Origin: an uncultured Paracoccaceae bacterium
GTDB lineage: Bacteria; Pseudomonadota; Alphaproteobacteria; Rhodobacterales; Rhodobacteraceae
Length of the DNA stretch: 64,000 nt
Assembly: GCA_947494675.1 (NCBI GenBank)
Contig: CANLVP010000002.1
Coordinates: 434,001-498,000 of the forward strand
Reading direction: 5' to 3'
Part shown: one piece after another, positions 25,606 through 33,256 of the stretch
Layout of the letters: each line of letters begins with the position of its first letter
Numbering within the stretch: the stretch's first letter is position 1
Notes under the pieces: generated by a model
Told to the model about the DNA's origin: nothing
Database searches by the model: none
Seen by the model: the letters and a program-made list of their open reading frames with translations, nothing else
Translations under genes and position numbers: made by a program

Positions 25606-26919
25606 ATGAATAACCCTATGGACCAATTGAGCACGTTTATCGCGCAGGCGACCCTTGAACCAAAGCTTGTTCCATTGGCCCAATCTGCGATTGCGGACAC
25701 GTTCGGATGCATGCTGCGTGGATCAAAAAGCGATGTTGTGGCGCAGTTGATCCAATCGTTTGCGGGCGAGAAAGGTGACGCGCCGATTTATGGCCTGCCT
25801 GACACGGCTTCACCGGGCACAAGTGCCCTGATCAATGCGGCTGCCGCCCATGTCTGGGATTTGGACGATTGGGAAGAGCCGGGAAACACCCATGTCACCG
25901 CCGTCTTGTTTCCGGCCCTTTTGGCCGCCGCACAGTCCAGATCAGTGACGGGGCAAGAGCTTGCGCTGGCCTATACCGTCGGCTTTGAGGTGATCGCGCG
26001 GCTTGGCGAGTGCGTCACGCTTGATCATTACACGCGCGGCTTCCATTCGACCGCGACGCTCGGCGCGATCGCGGCTGCGGCCGCCGTATCAAAGCTTCTT
26101 GGGTTAATGCAGACACAAATCGCACAGGCACTGGCGCTGTCTGCGTCACAAGCGACAGGCTACACGCTGCAGTTCGGGACAAGTGCCAAACCAATGCAGG
26201 CGGGGTTTGCGGCACGCGCCGGGCTAGAATCCGCGTTCTTCGCGCGCGCTGGTCTGACAGGTAACCCAAATGTCCTATTCGACCCACGTGGGTTTGCGGG
26301 ATTGATGGGCATCGCTGGAAATCCGCTTAAACCCCTTGGTGCACCTTGGGCGCTTGAAGAATATGGCGTGATCCAGAAACTCTGGCCCTCTTGCGGCTAC
26401 ATTCATCGTCTGATGACATCCGCCCGGGAATTGGCGCCGAGATATCAGGGTAAACACGCTGACATCACTGCTATCCGCGCCTATATTCCCGATTTCTATC
26501 GCCAAATCTTACCCTTTGATCGGCCGATCATCCGCCGCGAAGCCCTCTTTTCCATTCACGCTTGTTTAGCGCATATGATCGTGCAGGGTGACCTGACCTT
26601 GGAAGACAGCGAGCAGAACTTTTGGGAACATCCCGAAACGGCTGCAGTGATGCAAAAAATTTCTGTCTTCACACATCCCGCCGAACGTCCCGAGTTGAAC
26701 ATTGACCCGCACCAGCCTGACCGGCTGGAAATCGATTTGGGCACAGAAACGCTCAAATCGACCTGTGCCTATCCTTTGGGCGCATCAAAGAACCCAATGG
26801 GCGCGCATGACCTTCAGGCAAAATTCTGTGCTTTGACGGGGCGGGACGAGGCGGCCTTCGTACAGACAATGGCCTGGCCCGAAGCAACCAACGTCGCGGC
26901 GCATTTTCGCGACCTGTGA
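25606..26919 (+). CDS. MmgE/PrpD family protein
   Basis: A 437-residue member of the MmgE/PrpD fold family. Recognizable segments are AIADTFGCMLRGS, NAAAAHVWDLDDWEEPGNTHVTA (with the conserved Asp-Asp and His of the family pocket), TRGFHSTATLGAIAAAAA and GTSAKPMQAGFAARAG. The family includes 2-methylcitrate dehydratase PrpD and cis-aconitate decarboxylase, but most members are uncharacterized. It follows the LysR gene on the same strand and faces away from the mttB operon. A dehydration step in propionate/acrylate metabolism would fit a DMSP-related locus, but this is inference. Confidence 0.82.
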   Translation: MNNPMDQLSTFIAQATLEPKLVPLAQSAIADTFGCMLRGSKSDVVAQLIQSFAGEKGDAPIYGLPDTASPGTSALINAAAAHVWDLDDWEEPGNTHVTAVLFPALLAAAQSRSVTGQELALAYTVGFEVIARLGECVTLDHYTRGFHSTATLGAIAAAAAVSKLLGLMQTQIAQALALSASQATGYTLQFGTSAKPMQAGFAARAGLESAFFARAGLTGNPNVLFDPRGFAGLMGIAGNPLKPLGAPWALEEYGVIQKLWPSCGYIHRLMTSARELAPRYQGKHADITAIRAYIPDFYRQILPFDRPIIRREALFSIHACLAHMIVQGDLTLEDSEQNFWEHPETAAVMQKISVFTHPAERPELNIDPHQPDRLEIDLGTETLKSTCAYPLGASKNPMGAHDLQAKFCALTGRDEAAFVQTMAWPEATNVAAHFRDL

Positions 26920-27171
26920 TTGGCTTATGACCAAACTTGGGCTGTGCCATCGTGCGGGTCGGGCTATTGTGAGAAAGTAGTGCTCAGGGTCTTGGCCTAA
27001 CGCTCTTTGACCTCAGATCCTCTGCGCCTTTTGCTTGGTTCCGCAAAAACGCACATCATCCTGCCAATGGCCTGACGTTTCCATTGATCAACTTGGTTTG
27101 GTGGAAACAGCAAGGAATTGGCGCAATTCAAAGTCGTACGCGCAGAGATGTTCTAAGCCAACGGAATGCTC
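26920..27171. other. Intergenic region between the PrpD-family gene and tRNA-Ser
   Basis: About 250 bases in which I see no convincing coding frame, hairpin terminator or repeat. It lies downstream of both flanking genes (PrpD-family on plus, tRNA on minus), so it probably holds weak terminators that I could not resolve by eye. Confidence 0.3.
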
Positions 27172-27261
27172 TGGCGGAGAGACAGGGATTCGAACCCTGG
27201 GTAGGCTTGCACCCACAACGGTTTTCGAGACCGCCCCGTTCGACCACTCCGGCACCTCTCC
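27172..27261 (-). tRNA. tRNA-Ser(CGA)
   Basis: On the minus strand, 90 bases from GGAGAGG (27261) to an encoded CCA (27174-27172) fold as a class II tRNA with a long variable arm. The anticodon loop reads CTCGAAA, giving anticodon CGA for serine UCG. The T-arm is GGGTTCGAATCCC, with its conserved TTCGA. The acceptor stem GGAGAGG pairs with TCTCTCC, with one G-U at its inner end. Discriminator base is G, as for serine tRNAs. Confidence 0.96.
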
Positions 27262-27407
27262 GCGCTGGGGTCTTGCGCCGCCGTTTAATCGCGCCCGCGC
27301 GCCATCGCAAGCCCGATCTGGCGATTTGCTGACATTCCCGTGGGGCGACCTTGGAAAACGGCGCGGGGACACATATCAATAGAACAGCAACCAAAGGATA
27401 CCGCCCG

Positions 27408-28241
27408 ATGATCCCACTTCGTATGCTCGCCCCCCTTGTTCTGGCCGCCTCTGTCAGCGCCGCCGCGGCGCAGACCAGCAACGCCGACAAGGTCGAGGAC
27501 CTGTTTGCAGCACTTGGCTTGCCCGAGATGATGCAGATCATGCGCGAAGAGGGCGTCGTCTATGGTGCTGAGATCGGTGGCGATCTGTTTGGCGACCGGG
27601 GCACCGTGGATTGGACCAATACCGTGTCACAAATCTACGACGTCGATGCCATGCGCAGCGAAGTGCTGACCGAGCTGACGGCGGAATTGGCCGACGATGA
27701 CGTCGACGCCATGCTTGCGTTCTTCACCGGCGAGCCGGGCAAGACCATCATCTCGCTGGAGCTGTCCGCACGTCGTGCGCTGTTGGATGACGCCGTCGAA
27801 GAAGCCGCCAAAGAGGTCGCGACAGAGGCTATGCTGGACAACACCGACCGCTACCAGCAGGTCCAAACCTTTGTTGAGGTCAATGATCTGGTTGAGACCA
27901 ATGTGGTTGGTGCCATGAATTCCAACTACGCGTTCTACACCGGGCTGATGGACGGCGGCGCGATGCCGCAAGAGCTGACCGAAGAACAAGTGCTTCAAGA
28001 TGTGTGGAGCCAAGAGCCCGAAATCCGCGTGAACACCACAGAATGGGTCTATTCCTTCTTGATGCTGGCCTATCAACCGCTGACGGACAATGATCTGGAC
28101 GCCTATATCGCGTTTTCAGAGACGGAAGCGGGCCAAGACCTGAACGACGCGATGTTCGCGGCATTTGACGGCATGTTCGAAGATATCAGCCGGGCGCTTG
28201 GCCTAGGCTCTGCCCAGTTCATGACCGGTCAGGATATCTAG
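27408..28241 (+). CDS. Exported protein with DUF2059-like repeats
   Basis: About 277 residues from the ATG at 27408, preceded by AAAGGA. The N-terminus MIPLRMLAPLVLAASVSAAA is a signal peptide. The mature part is helical and acidic, and contains two copies of a pattern resembling DUF2059: DDVDAMLAFFTGEPGKTIISLE near 100 and DNDLDAYIAFSETEAGQDLN near 225. Function of this domain is unknown; the protein is probably periplasmic. The frame is open back to 27351, but that stretch lacks a signal-like sequence. Confidence 0.75.
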   Translation: MIPLRMLAPLVLAASVSAAAAQTSNADKVEDLFAALGLPEMMQIMREEGVVYGAEIGGDLFGDRGTVDWTNTVSQIYDVDAMRSEVLTELTAELADDDVDAMLAFFTGEPGKTIISLELSARRALLDDAVEEAAKEVATEAMLDNTDRYQQVQTFVEVNDLVETNVVGAMNSNYAFYTGLMDGGAMPQELTEEQVLQDVWSQEPEIRVNTTEWVYSFLMLAYQPLTDNDLDAYIAFSETEAGQDLNDAMFAAFDGMFEDISRALGLGSAQFMTGQDI

Positions 28242-28250
28242 CGCGTCAAA

Positions 28251-28976
28251 TCACCCCTTTGGTTTGCGCCAAACCGACACATGGCTGCGGCTGGTGTTGG
28301 TGAATGGTGCGCGGTTCCAATCCGCCCAGCGGGCCTCACAGGTGAACCCTGCCATCTTGGCCATCACGTCGAGTTCGGCGGGCCAGCAATAGCGAAACGG
28401 GATCGACAGGCGGCGGGTCTGGCCATCGATCTGGTGCATGTGATGTGAGGCATAGGTTTGCGTGACCACGTCGAACTCATCGACGCCCCAGTGCGTATCG
28501 GTGAGATCGTTTGCCAAGAGCGTCGCGCCATGTGGCAACCGCTGGATCGGCGGGACAAGTGTTTCCACAACAAAACAACCGCCCGGTTTCAGGTGGTCAT
28601 AGGCATTCTGGAAACAAGCGATCTGCGCATCCTGGCTGGTCAGATTGTCGATGGTGTTAAAAACCAGAAAGACGAGTGAGAATTCACCGGCCACGCGCGC
28701 CTTGGTCATGTCGCCGATGACAACATCCATCGGTGGCTCGGTTTCCTTGCGGCGGAGCTCATCCACCATGGCTTGCGACATCTCAATGCCCGCGACTGGC
28801 GTGCCGGCGGCTTGCAAGGGCAGGGCGACGCGCCCGGTGCCAATCGCGTATTCCAGTGCCGCACCACCCGCCGCAAGATCATGCAGGCATGCCACGATGG
28901 CTTGCGGGTCTTCACCCCGGTGCACCGCATCATAGGTCGCTGCGACCTCTGCGTCGAAAAATCCATCGTCTTGCAT
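28251..28976 (-). CDS. Class I SAM-dependent methyltransferase
   Basis: About 241 residues from the ATG at 28974-28976; a TTG at 29000 is an alternative start. The cofactor motif is ALEYAIGTGRVALPL (motif I, E-x-G-x-G-like with Ala replacing one Gly), followed by GIEMSQAMVDELR (acidic end of beta-2) and VIGDMTKARV. The post-motif LKPGGCFVVE is typical of the fold. Its substrate is unknown. It converges on the DUF2059-like gene, and lies downstream of a small lipoprotein gene on the same strand. Confidence 0.78.
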   Translation of the reverse strand: MQDDGFFDAEVAATYDAVHRGEDPQAIVACLHDLAAGGAALEYAIGTGRVALPLQAAGTPVAGIEMSQAMVDELRRKETEPPMDVVIGDMTKARVAGEFSLVFLVFNTIDNLTSQDAQIACFQNAYDHLKPGGCFVVETLVPPIQRLPHGATLLANDLTDTHWGVDEFDVVTQTYASHHMHQIDGQTRRLSIPFRYCWPAELDVMAKMAGFTCEARWADWNRAPFTNTSRSHVSVWRKPKG

Positions 28977-29003
28977 CGAAATTGCCCCCGCTTTGGGCAA
29001 TGG

Positions 29004-29351
29004 CTAGCCACCATAGACCATCAAGGCAACCACAAGCGCACCGGGGTTCGCCTCATATAACCCAAGATCGCGCTGCATTTGCAGCACGCGGGCAGGGCGG
29101 TCGGCATCGGGGATCCGCGCGGTATCCATTGCTTCGGTCAGCACATCACCGCCACCTGCGGTGATATCGTCAATGATCTGGTCAAAGTTCGTCTTCACGA
29201 TCACCTCGACCCGCCCGCGTCTTTCGGTGTAGGCGACATTCTCGGCTGCGGTGGCAAGCCCTGTCACGGGCCAGGCAAGTGGATTGCCAAGGTGGTTTGC
29301 CTCAGACCCACAGCCAGCTAAAAGAACCAGCGCCAAAAGCGGCAATCGCAT
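29004..29351 (-). CDS. Small predicted lipoprotein of unknown function
   Basis: A 115-residue protein with a lipoprotein signal: hydrophobic LPLLALVLLAGC, the lipobox LAGC, and cysteine 14 as the lipidated residue. The rest is soluble (NPLAWPVTGLATAAENVAYT and QRDLGLYEANPGALVVALM). I do not recognize a named family. It is upstream of the methyltransferase gene, with about 27 bases to that gene's preferred start, and divergent from rplU. Confidence 0.65.
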   Translation of the reverse strand: MRLPLLALVLLAGCGSEANHLGNPLAWPVTGLATAAENVAYTERRGRVEVIVKTNFDQIIDDITAGGGDVLTEAMDTARIPDADRPARVLQMQRDLGLYEANPGALVVALMVYGG

Positions 29352-29373
29352 GTGTTTTCCCTTTCAAACGGGG

Positions 29374-29402
29374 TTGACTTGAAACCGATACGGTCACATA
29401 AG
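29374..29402 (+). promoter_or_regulatory. Putative sigma-70 promoter of rplU-rpmA
   Basis: TTGACT at 29374-29379 (5 of 6 matches to the -35 consensus) is followed, after exactly 17 bases, by CATAAG at 29397-29402 (4 of 6 to the -10 consensus). It lies about 130 bases before the rplU ATG and divergent from the lipoprotein gene. Predicted transcription would begin near 29409 and produce a leader of about 120 bases. Confidence 0.55.
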
Positions 29403-29412
29403 CCGCCATCCG

Positions 29413-29504
29413 GGCAAGTCACTTGCCTTGGACTATGCTGATATTCGCCTACGGGCGCGCAGTTGCCAGGCACCAAACGGTCCCAGCGGGGCGGCCTCGG
29501 ACCG
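29413..29504 (+). promoter_or_regulatory. Structured rplU leader with two hairpins
   Basis: GGCAAG (29413-29418) and CTTGCC (29422-29427) form a perfect 6-bp hairpin with a 3-base loop. CGGTCC (29478-29483) pairs with GGACCG (29499-29504) around a 15-base loop. Both lie in the predicted untranslated leader between the promoter and the rplU start at 29530. Ribosomal protein operons are often autoregulated through such leaders, but no known family was matched; the regulatory role is inferred. Confidence 0.35.
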
Positions 29505-29529
29505 ACGCGGAAAACAAAGGAAGACGATT

Positions 29530-30237
29530 ATGTTTGCGGTTCTCAAAACCGGCGGCAAGCAGTACAAAGTGGCCTCTGGCGACGTTCTGCGTGTCGAAAA
29601 GCTCGCTGCTGAAGCAGGTGAGCAAATCCAATTCAACGACATTCTGATGGTTGGCGACACCGTGGGCACCCCCACAGTGGATGGCGCTGGCGTTCAGGCG
29701 ACCGTGATCGACCAGATCAAAGGTCCAAAGACGATCAACTTCGTCAAGCGCCGTCGTAAGCACTCGTCTGCCCGTAAGAAGGGTCACCGGCAGCAGCTCA
29801 CACTCGTGCGTATTGGCGACATCCTGACAAAGGGCGCTGATAAGTCCGGCGTGAAAGCTGCTGTATCCGGCAAGGGCATGGCTGTTTCTGCCGCTGCCGT
29901 TGCTGTGGCCACGAAAGCTGCACCAAAGAAAGCTGCCAAGAAAGCCGAAGCGCCAAAGGCAGAGGCCCCGAAGGCCGAAAAGCCAAAGGCTGCACCAAAG
30001 GCGAAAGCCGCGCCCAAGGCCAAGGCGGCTGATGCAGGTGCTGACGATCTGTCCAAGATCTCTGGTGTTGGTCCGGTCATCGTCAAGAAGCTGCACGCTG
30101 AAGGCGTGACCACATTCGCTCAGATCGCGGCATGGACGCCAGCGGACGTTGCTGATATGGACGAGAAACTGAATTTCAAAGGCCGCATCGATCGCGACGA
30201 GTGGCTCAAGCAAGCCGCTGAGCTCGCTAAAGGCTAA
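29530..30237 (+). CDS. rplU: Ribosomal protein L21 with C-terminal HhH extension
   Basis: About 235 residues from the ATG at 29530, with AAGGAAGA just upstream. Residues 1-102 are canonical L21 ([17 protein letters not shown] and the basic [15 protein letters not shown]). Residues about 128-168 are an Ala/Lys/Pro-rich linker, and 172-235 form a helix-hairpin-helix-like module ([20 protein letters not shown]) with a C-terminal amphipathic tail. Typical L21 is about 100-105 residues. Alphaproteobacterial L21 proteins often carry this tail, whose role is not known to me. It is followed 11 bases later by rpmA. Confidence 0.95.
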   Translation: MFAVLKTGGKQYKVASGDVLRVEKLAAEAGEQIQFNDILMVGDTVGTPTVDGAGVQATVIDQIKGPKTINFVKRRRKHSSARKKGHRQQLTLVRIGDILTKGADKSGVKAAVSGKGMAVSAAAVAVATKAAPKKAAKKAEAPKAEAPKAEKPKAAPKAKAAPKAKAADAGADDLSKISGVGPVIVKKLHAEGVTTFAQIAAWTPADVADMDEKLNFKGRIDRDEWLKQAAELAKG

Positions 30238-30248
30238 GGAGAGACCAA

Positions 30249-30518
30249 ATGGCACATAAAAAAGCAGGCGGTTCATCCCGTAACGGGCGCGACTCAGCTG
30301 GTCGTCGCCTTGGCGTCAAGAAGTTCGGCGGCGAAGCCGTTATTCCTGGCAACATCATCATGCGTCAGCGCGGCACCAAGATGTGGCCGGGCGCAGGCGT
30401 TGGCATGGGCAAAGATCACACCATCTTTGCAACTGCCGAAGGCGCTGTGAAATTTCACAAGGGCCTGAAAGGCCGCACCTTTATTTCGGTCCTGCCAGTG
30501 GCGGAGGCCGCAGAGTAA
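30249..30518 (+). CDS. rpmA: Ribosomal protein L27
   Basis: An 89-residue protein with the canonical L27 start [20 protein letters not shown] and the conserved [15 protein letters not shown] core. L27 sits at the peptidyl-transferase centre of the large ribosomal subunit. It follows rplU in the usual order, and a rho-independent terminator follows within 30 bases. Confidence 0.97.
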   Translation: MAHKKAGGSSRNGRDSAGRRLGVKKFGGEAVIPGNIIMRQRGTKMWPGAGVGMGKDHTIFATAEGAVKFHKGLKGRTFISVLPVAEAAE

Positions 30519-30544
30519 ACCGAAAACCTGGTATGAAAATTAAA

Positions 30545-30579
30545 GGGGGATCGGTGCAAACCGGTCCCCTTATCTTTTT
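30545..30579 (+). terminator. Rho-independent terminator after rpmA
   Basis: GGGGATCGGT (30546-30555) pairs with ACCGGTCCCC (30560-30569) around a GCAA loop, a 10-bp stem with one G-U pair. It is followed by TTATCTTTTT. This is a textbook intrinsic terminator 27 bases after the rpmA stop, separating the ribosomal genes from the GNAT/obgE block. Confidence 0.88.
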
Positions 30580-30584
30580 GGTGA

Positions 30585-30606
30585 CCCATTCCCATCTAGG
30601 AATGGG
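30585..30606 (+). repeat. Perfect 8-bp hairpin in the 5' region of the GNAT gene
   Basis: CCCATTCC (30585-30592) and GGAATGGG (30599-30606) form a perfect stem with a 6-base loop, directly after the rpmA terminator and 35 bases before the first GNAT start. No T tract follows, so it is not a second terminator. It could be a 5' mRNA structure or a protein-binding dyad. Confidence 0.4.
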
Positions 30607-30640
30607 AGGAGGCGCCAAAAGGCCACTCGGAGGATAAGAC

Positions 30641-31183
30641 ATGATGCATGAAACCGTGACAAGCCAGCCAAGCTATGTTGCTGACCGCTTTGTGCTGCGT
30701 CCACTGCGTCTGTCGGACACCGGCCTTGTGACCATGTATGCCTCGGACGAAAAGCTCGCCCGCGCCACTGCCACAATCCCGCATCCGCTGCCACCCGGCA
30801 CGATTGAGACCATGATCAAGCGGGCGCAATCCCCGGATCGGGTCGAGGACATTTGGGTGCTGGACGGTTCCGCCTCTGGTCATGCCGAAGTGCTGGGCCT
30901 GATTTCCTTGCGCAAGATGGACCGCGCCCAGTCCGAAGTCTTCTACTGGATCGCGCCTGCGTTCTGGAATGTCGGCTTCGCGTCAGAGGCCGTGCGCACC
31001 TTGCTGACGGCCAACCCGCATCACGCCGCGCAATATTTTGCAGAAGCGTTTCAGGACAACCCGGGATCAGCCCGCGTCCTGACGAATTCCGGCTTTGATT
31101 ACCTTGGCGATGCAGAAGCGTTCAGTATCGCCCGCAATGCGGTGGTGCCCACATGGACTTACATGCTCAAAACTGGCCAGTAA
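30641..31183 (+). CDS. GNAT-family N-acetyltransferase (first of three)
   Basis: A 180-residue protein of the RimJ-like GNAT branch: DRFVLRPLRLSDTGLVTMY at the N-terminus, the LISLRKMDRAQSEVFYWIAPAFWNVGFASEAVRTLL core with the acetyl-CoA-binding loop region, and NPGSARVLTNSGFDYLG. GGAGG at 30629-30633 precedes the ATG. Substrate is unknown; family members acetylate ribosomal proteins or small molecules. The gene overlaps the next GNAT gene by 31 bases. Confidence 0.85.
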   Translation: MMHETVTSQPSYVADRFVLRPLRLSDTGLVTMYASDEKLARATATIPHPLPPGTIETMIKRAQSPDRVEDIWVLDGSASGHAEVLGLISLRKMDRAQSEVFYWIAPAFWNVGFASEAVRTLLTANPHHAAQYFAEAFQDNPGSARVLTNSGFDYLGDAEAFSIARNAVVPTWTYMLKTGQ

Positions 31184-31689
31184 TCCCGTTCCTTGCCACG
31201 AAGCGGTTCACGCTGCGCCCATACGCGCCCAGCGACCGCGATGCGGTTGTGCGCGTTCTGAATGACTATGACGTCACGAAATGGCTGACACAGGTGCCGT
31301 GGCCTTATCAGCCGCATGATTTCGACTGGTTCCTCAACAGCTTTATACCAGAGCAACAACATGTGGTCTGGGTGATCGATGGTGGCGAGGGCCTGCTGGG
31401 GGCCGTCAGCGTGGACCCCGAATTGGGCTATTGGCTTGATCCTGCGCACCACGGCAAGGGCATCATGACGGAAGCTGCAGCGGCCACGATCGACTGGCAT
31501 TTCGCCCAGACAGATGCGGTCCTGACCTCTGGCTATCACCTCGGCAACGGCCCCTCTGCCGCTGTGCTGGGCAAGCTTGGATTCCGCGAGACCCACGTTA
31601 CCCATGGCGTCGAAACTGCGCGGGGCGACAAGGTCGACATCCAACGGGTCGCGTTGTCCCGCTCAGATTGGCAGGCCCGCCATGGCTGA
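31153..31689 (+). CDS. GNAT-family N-acetyltransferase (second of three)
   Basis: A 178-residue protein with TKRFTLRPYAPSDRDAVVRVL at the N-terminus and PELGYWLDPAHHGKGIMTEAA, which carries the HxGxG/A acetyl-CoA motif. GPSAAVLGKLGFRETH is the conserved C-terminal segment. The ATG at 31153 lies inside the end of the first GNAT gene, so the two are probably translationally coupled. No clear substrate. Confidence 0.86.
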   Translation: MDLHAQNWPVIPFLATKRFTLRPYAPSDRDAVVRVLNDYDVTKWLTQVPWPYQPHDFDWFLNSFIPEQQHVVWVIDGGEGLLGAVSVDPELGYWLDPAHHGKGIMTEAAAATIDWHFAQTDAVLTSGYHLGNGPSAAVLGKLGFRETHVTHGVETARGDKVDIQRVALSRSDWQARHG

Positions 31690-32179
31690 GACTTACCGCA
31701 GTATCCAGCCCCACGACTATGATGCGCTTTATGATGTCGCATCCCGGTGGGAGGTTGTGCGCCAGCTGGGCGGCTGGAAATGGCCGCCCGATCCGGTGCA
31801 AATCCGTGAGCGCTCGAACCCTTACAAGGGCGACGGTTTCGTCTGGGCGATCTGCCGCGATGACCGCTTGATCGGCTCAATCGGCGTCACCGGCGGCGAT
31901 CTTGGTTATATGTTGCATCCTGACTATCACGGTCAGGGTGTCATGGGCCGCGCCACCCGCAAGGCCGTGGCAGAGGCCTTTGCCACCACAGACCGTGACC
32001 ACCTGACCGGGTCAACCTGGTACGACAATCCGGCATCTGCGCGTGTGTTGGAACGTCTTGGCTTTGTCCATTGGCAGACCTGCTACATCCACGCCCGTGC
32101 GCGGGGCTTTCCCACGCTTGTGCATCACCGCCGCCTGAACCGCACCGACTGGGACCGCTTGAGCAACCAGCCCCAATAG
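31682..32179 (+). CDS. GNAT-family N-acetyltransferase (third of three)
   Basis: About 165 residues from the ATG at 31682, which overlaps the previous stop by 8 bases. The acetyl-CoA motif is LGYMLHPDYHGQGVMGRA, with PASARVLERLGFVHW following. The frame is open back to 31577, but that part is inside the preceding gene and not GNAT-like. Three consecutive, overlapping GNAT genes between rpmA and obgE suggest a locally duplicated set. Confidence 0.86.
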   Translation: MAETYRSIQPHDYDALYDVASRWEVVRQLGGWKWPPDPVQIRERSNPYKGDGFVWAICRDDRLIGSIGVTGGDLGYMLHPDYHGQGVMGRATRKAVAEAFATTDRDHLTGSTWYDNPASARVLERLGFVHWQTCYIHARARGFPTLVHHRRLNRTDWDRLSNQPQ

Positions 32180-32215
32180 CTTAAGCGGCACCTAACCAAC
32201 CGAAAGCCCAGCCTG

Positions 32216-33256
32216 ATGAAATTCCTCGATCTTGCCAAAGTCTACATCCGCTCCGGCGGTGGGGGTGCGGGCTGTATCTCTTTCCGGCGCGAAAAATTCA
32301 TCGAATATGGCGGCCCCAATGGCGGTGACGGCGGTAACGGTGGCTCCGTCTGGGTTGAGGGCGTCGAAAGCTTGAACACGCTGATCGATTTCCGCTATCA
32401 GCAACACTTCTTTGCCAAGGCCGGCCAGCACGGCATGGGCTCTGGCATGACCGGCAAGACCGGCGATGACGTGGTGCTGCGTGTGCCTGTGGGCACGGAA
32501 ATCCTTGATGAGGACGAAGAAACCCTGATTGCCGATATCACCGAGGTCGGCCAACGCATCCTGATCGCCAAAGGCGGCAACGGCGGCTGGGGCAACTTGC
32601 ACTTCAAATCCGCCACGAACCAAGCGCCGCGTCGCGCCAATCCGGGGCAAGAAGGCGTTGAGCGAACGATCTGGCTGCGCCTGAAACTGATCGCCGATGT
32701 TGGTCTGCTGGGCATGCCCAACGCAGGAAAATCCACCTTCCTCGCCGCCACCTCAAACGCGCGGCCCAAGATCGCCGATTACCCCTTTACCACGCTGGTG
32801 CCGAACCTTGGCGTCGTCGGCGTCGATAACGTTGAATTCGTCGTGGCCGACATCCCCGGACTGATCGAAGGCGCGTCGGAGGGCAGGGGATTGGGCGACA
32901 TGTTCCTGGGCCACGTGGAACGCTGCGCGGTGCTTTTGCACCTTGTAGACGGCACCTCTGGCGACCCAATGGCCGACTACAAAACCATTATTGAAGAGCT
33001 TGAAAACTACGGCGGCGATCTGGCGGACAAGCCACGTGTGACCGTGCTGAACAAGATCGACGCATTGGATGCCGAAGAACGCGCGTTCCTGCTGGACGAG
33101 ATGAAAGCTGTGGTTGATGGCCCCGTCATGCTCATGTCTGGTGCAACCACCGAAGGCACGGTTGATGTGCTCCGCGCCCTGCGTGGTCATATTGACGACA
33201 CCCGCGTCCGCGCCAAAGCGGCGGAGGCAGAGGAGCCCGCGCCGTGGCAACCTTAA
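32216..33256 (+). CDS. obgE: Obg-family GTPase
   Basis: A 346-residue GTPase. The N-terminal glycine-rich Obg fold ([21 protein letters not shown]) is followed by a G domain with G1 [10 protein letters not shown]3 DIPG and G4 NKID. It associates with the large ribosomal subunit and acts in ribosome maturation and stress control. Obg next to rplU-rpmA and followed by proB is a conserved arrangement in bacteria. Its end overlaps proB by 13 bases. Confidence 0.95.
   Translation: MKFLDLAKVYIRSGGGGAGCISFRREKFIEYGGPNGGDGGNGGSVWVEGVESLNTLIDFRYQQHFFAKAGQHGMGSGMTGKTGDDVVLRVPVGTEILDEDEETLIADITEVGQRILIAKGGNGGWGNLHFKSATNQAPRRANPGQEGVERTIWLRLKLIADVGLLGMPNAGKSTFLAATSNARPKIADYPFTTLVPNLGVVGVDNVEFVVADIPGLIEGASEGRGLGDMFLGHVERCAVLLHLVDGTSGDPMADYKTIIEELENYGGDLADKPRVTVLNKIDALDAEERAFLLDEMKAVVDGPVMLMSGATTEGTVDVLRALRGHIDDTRVRAKAAEAEEPAPWQP

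Noticed and set aside
27035-27382. Open frames crossing the tRNA-Ser gene
   Set aside because: They read through a complete class II tRNA and carry no protein-like sequence.
29449-30276. 275-codon minus-strand open frame opposite rplU
   Set aside because: It is antisense to an unmistakable ribosomal protein and is an artefact of the GC-rich and Ala/Lys-rich coding sequence.
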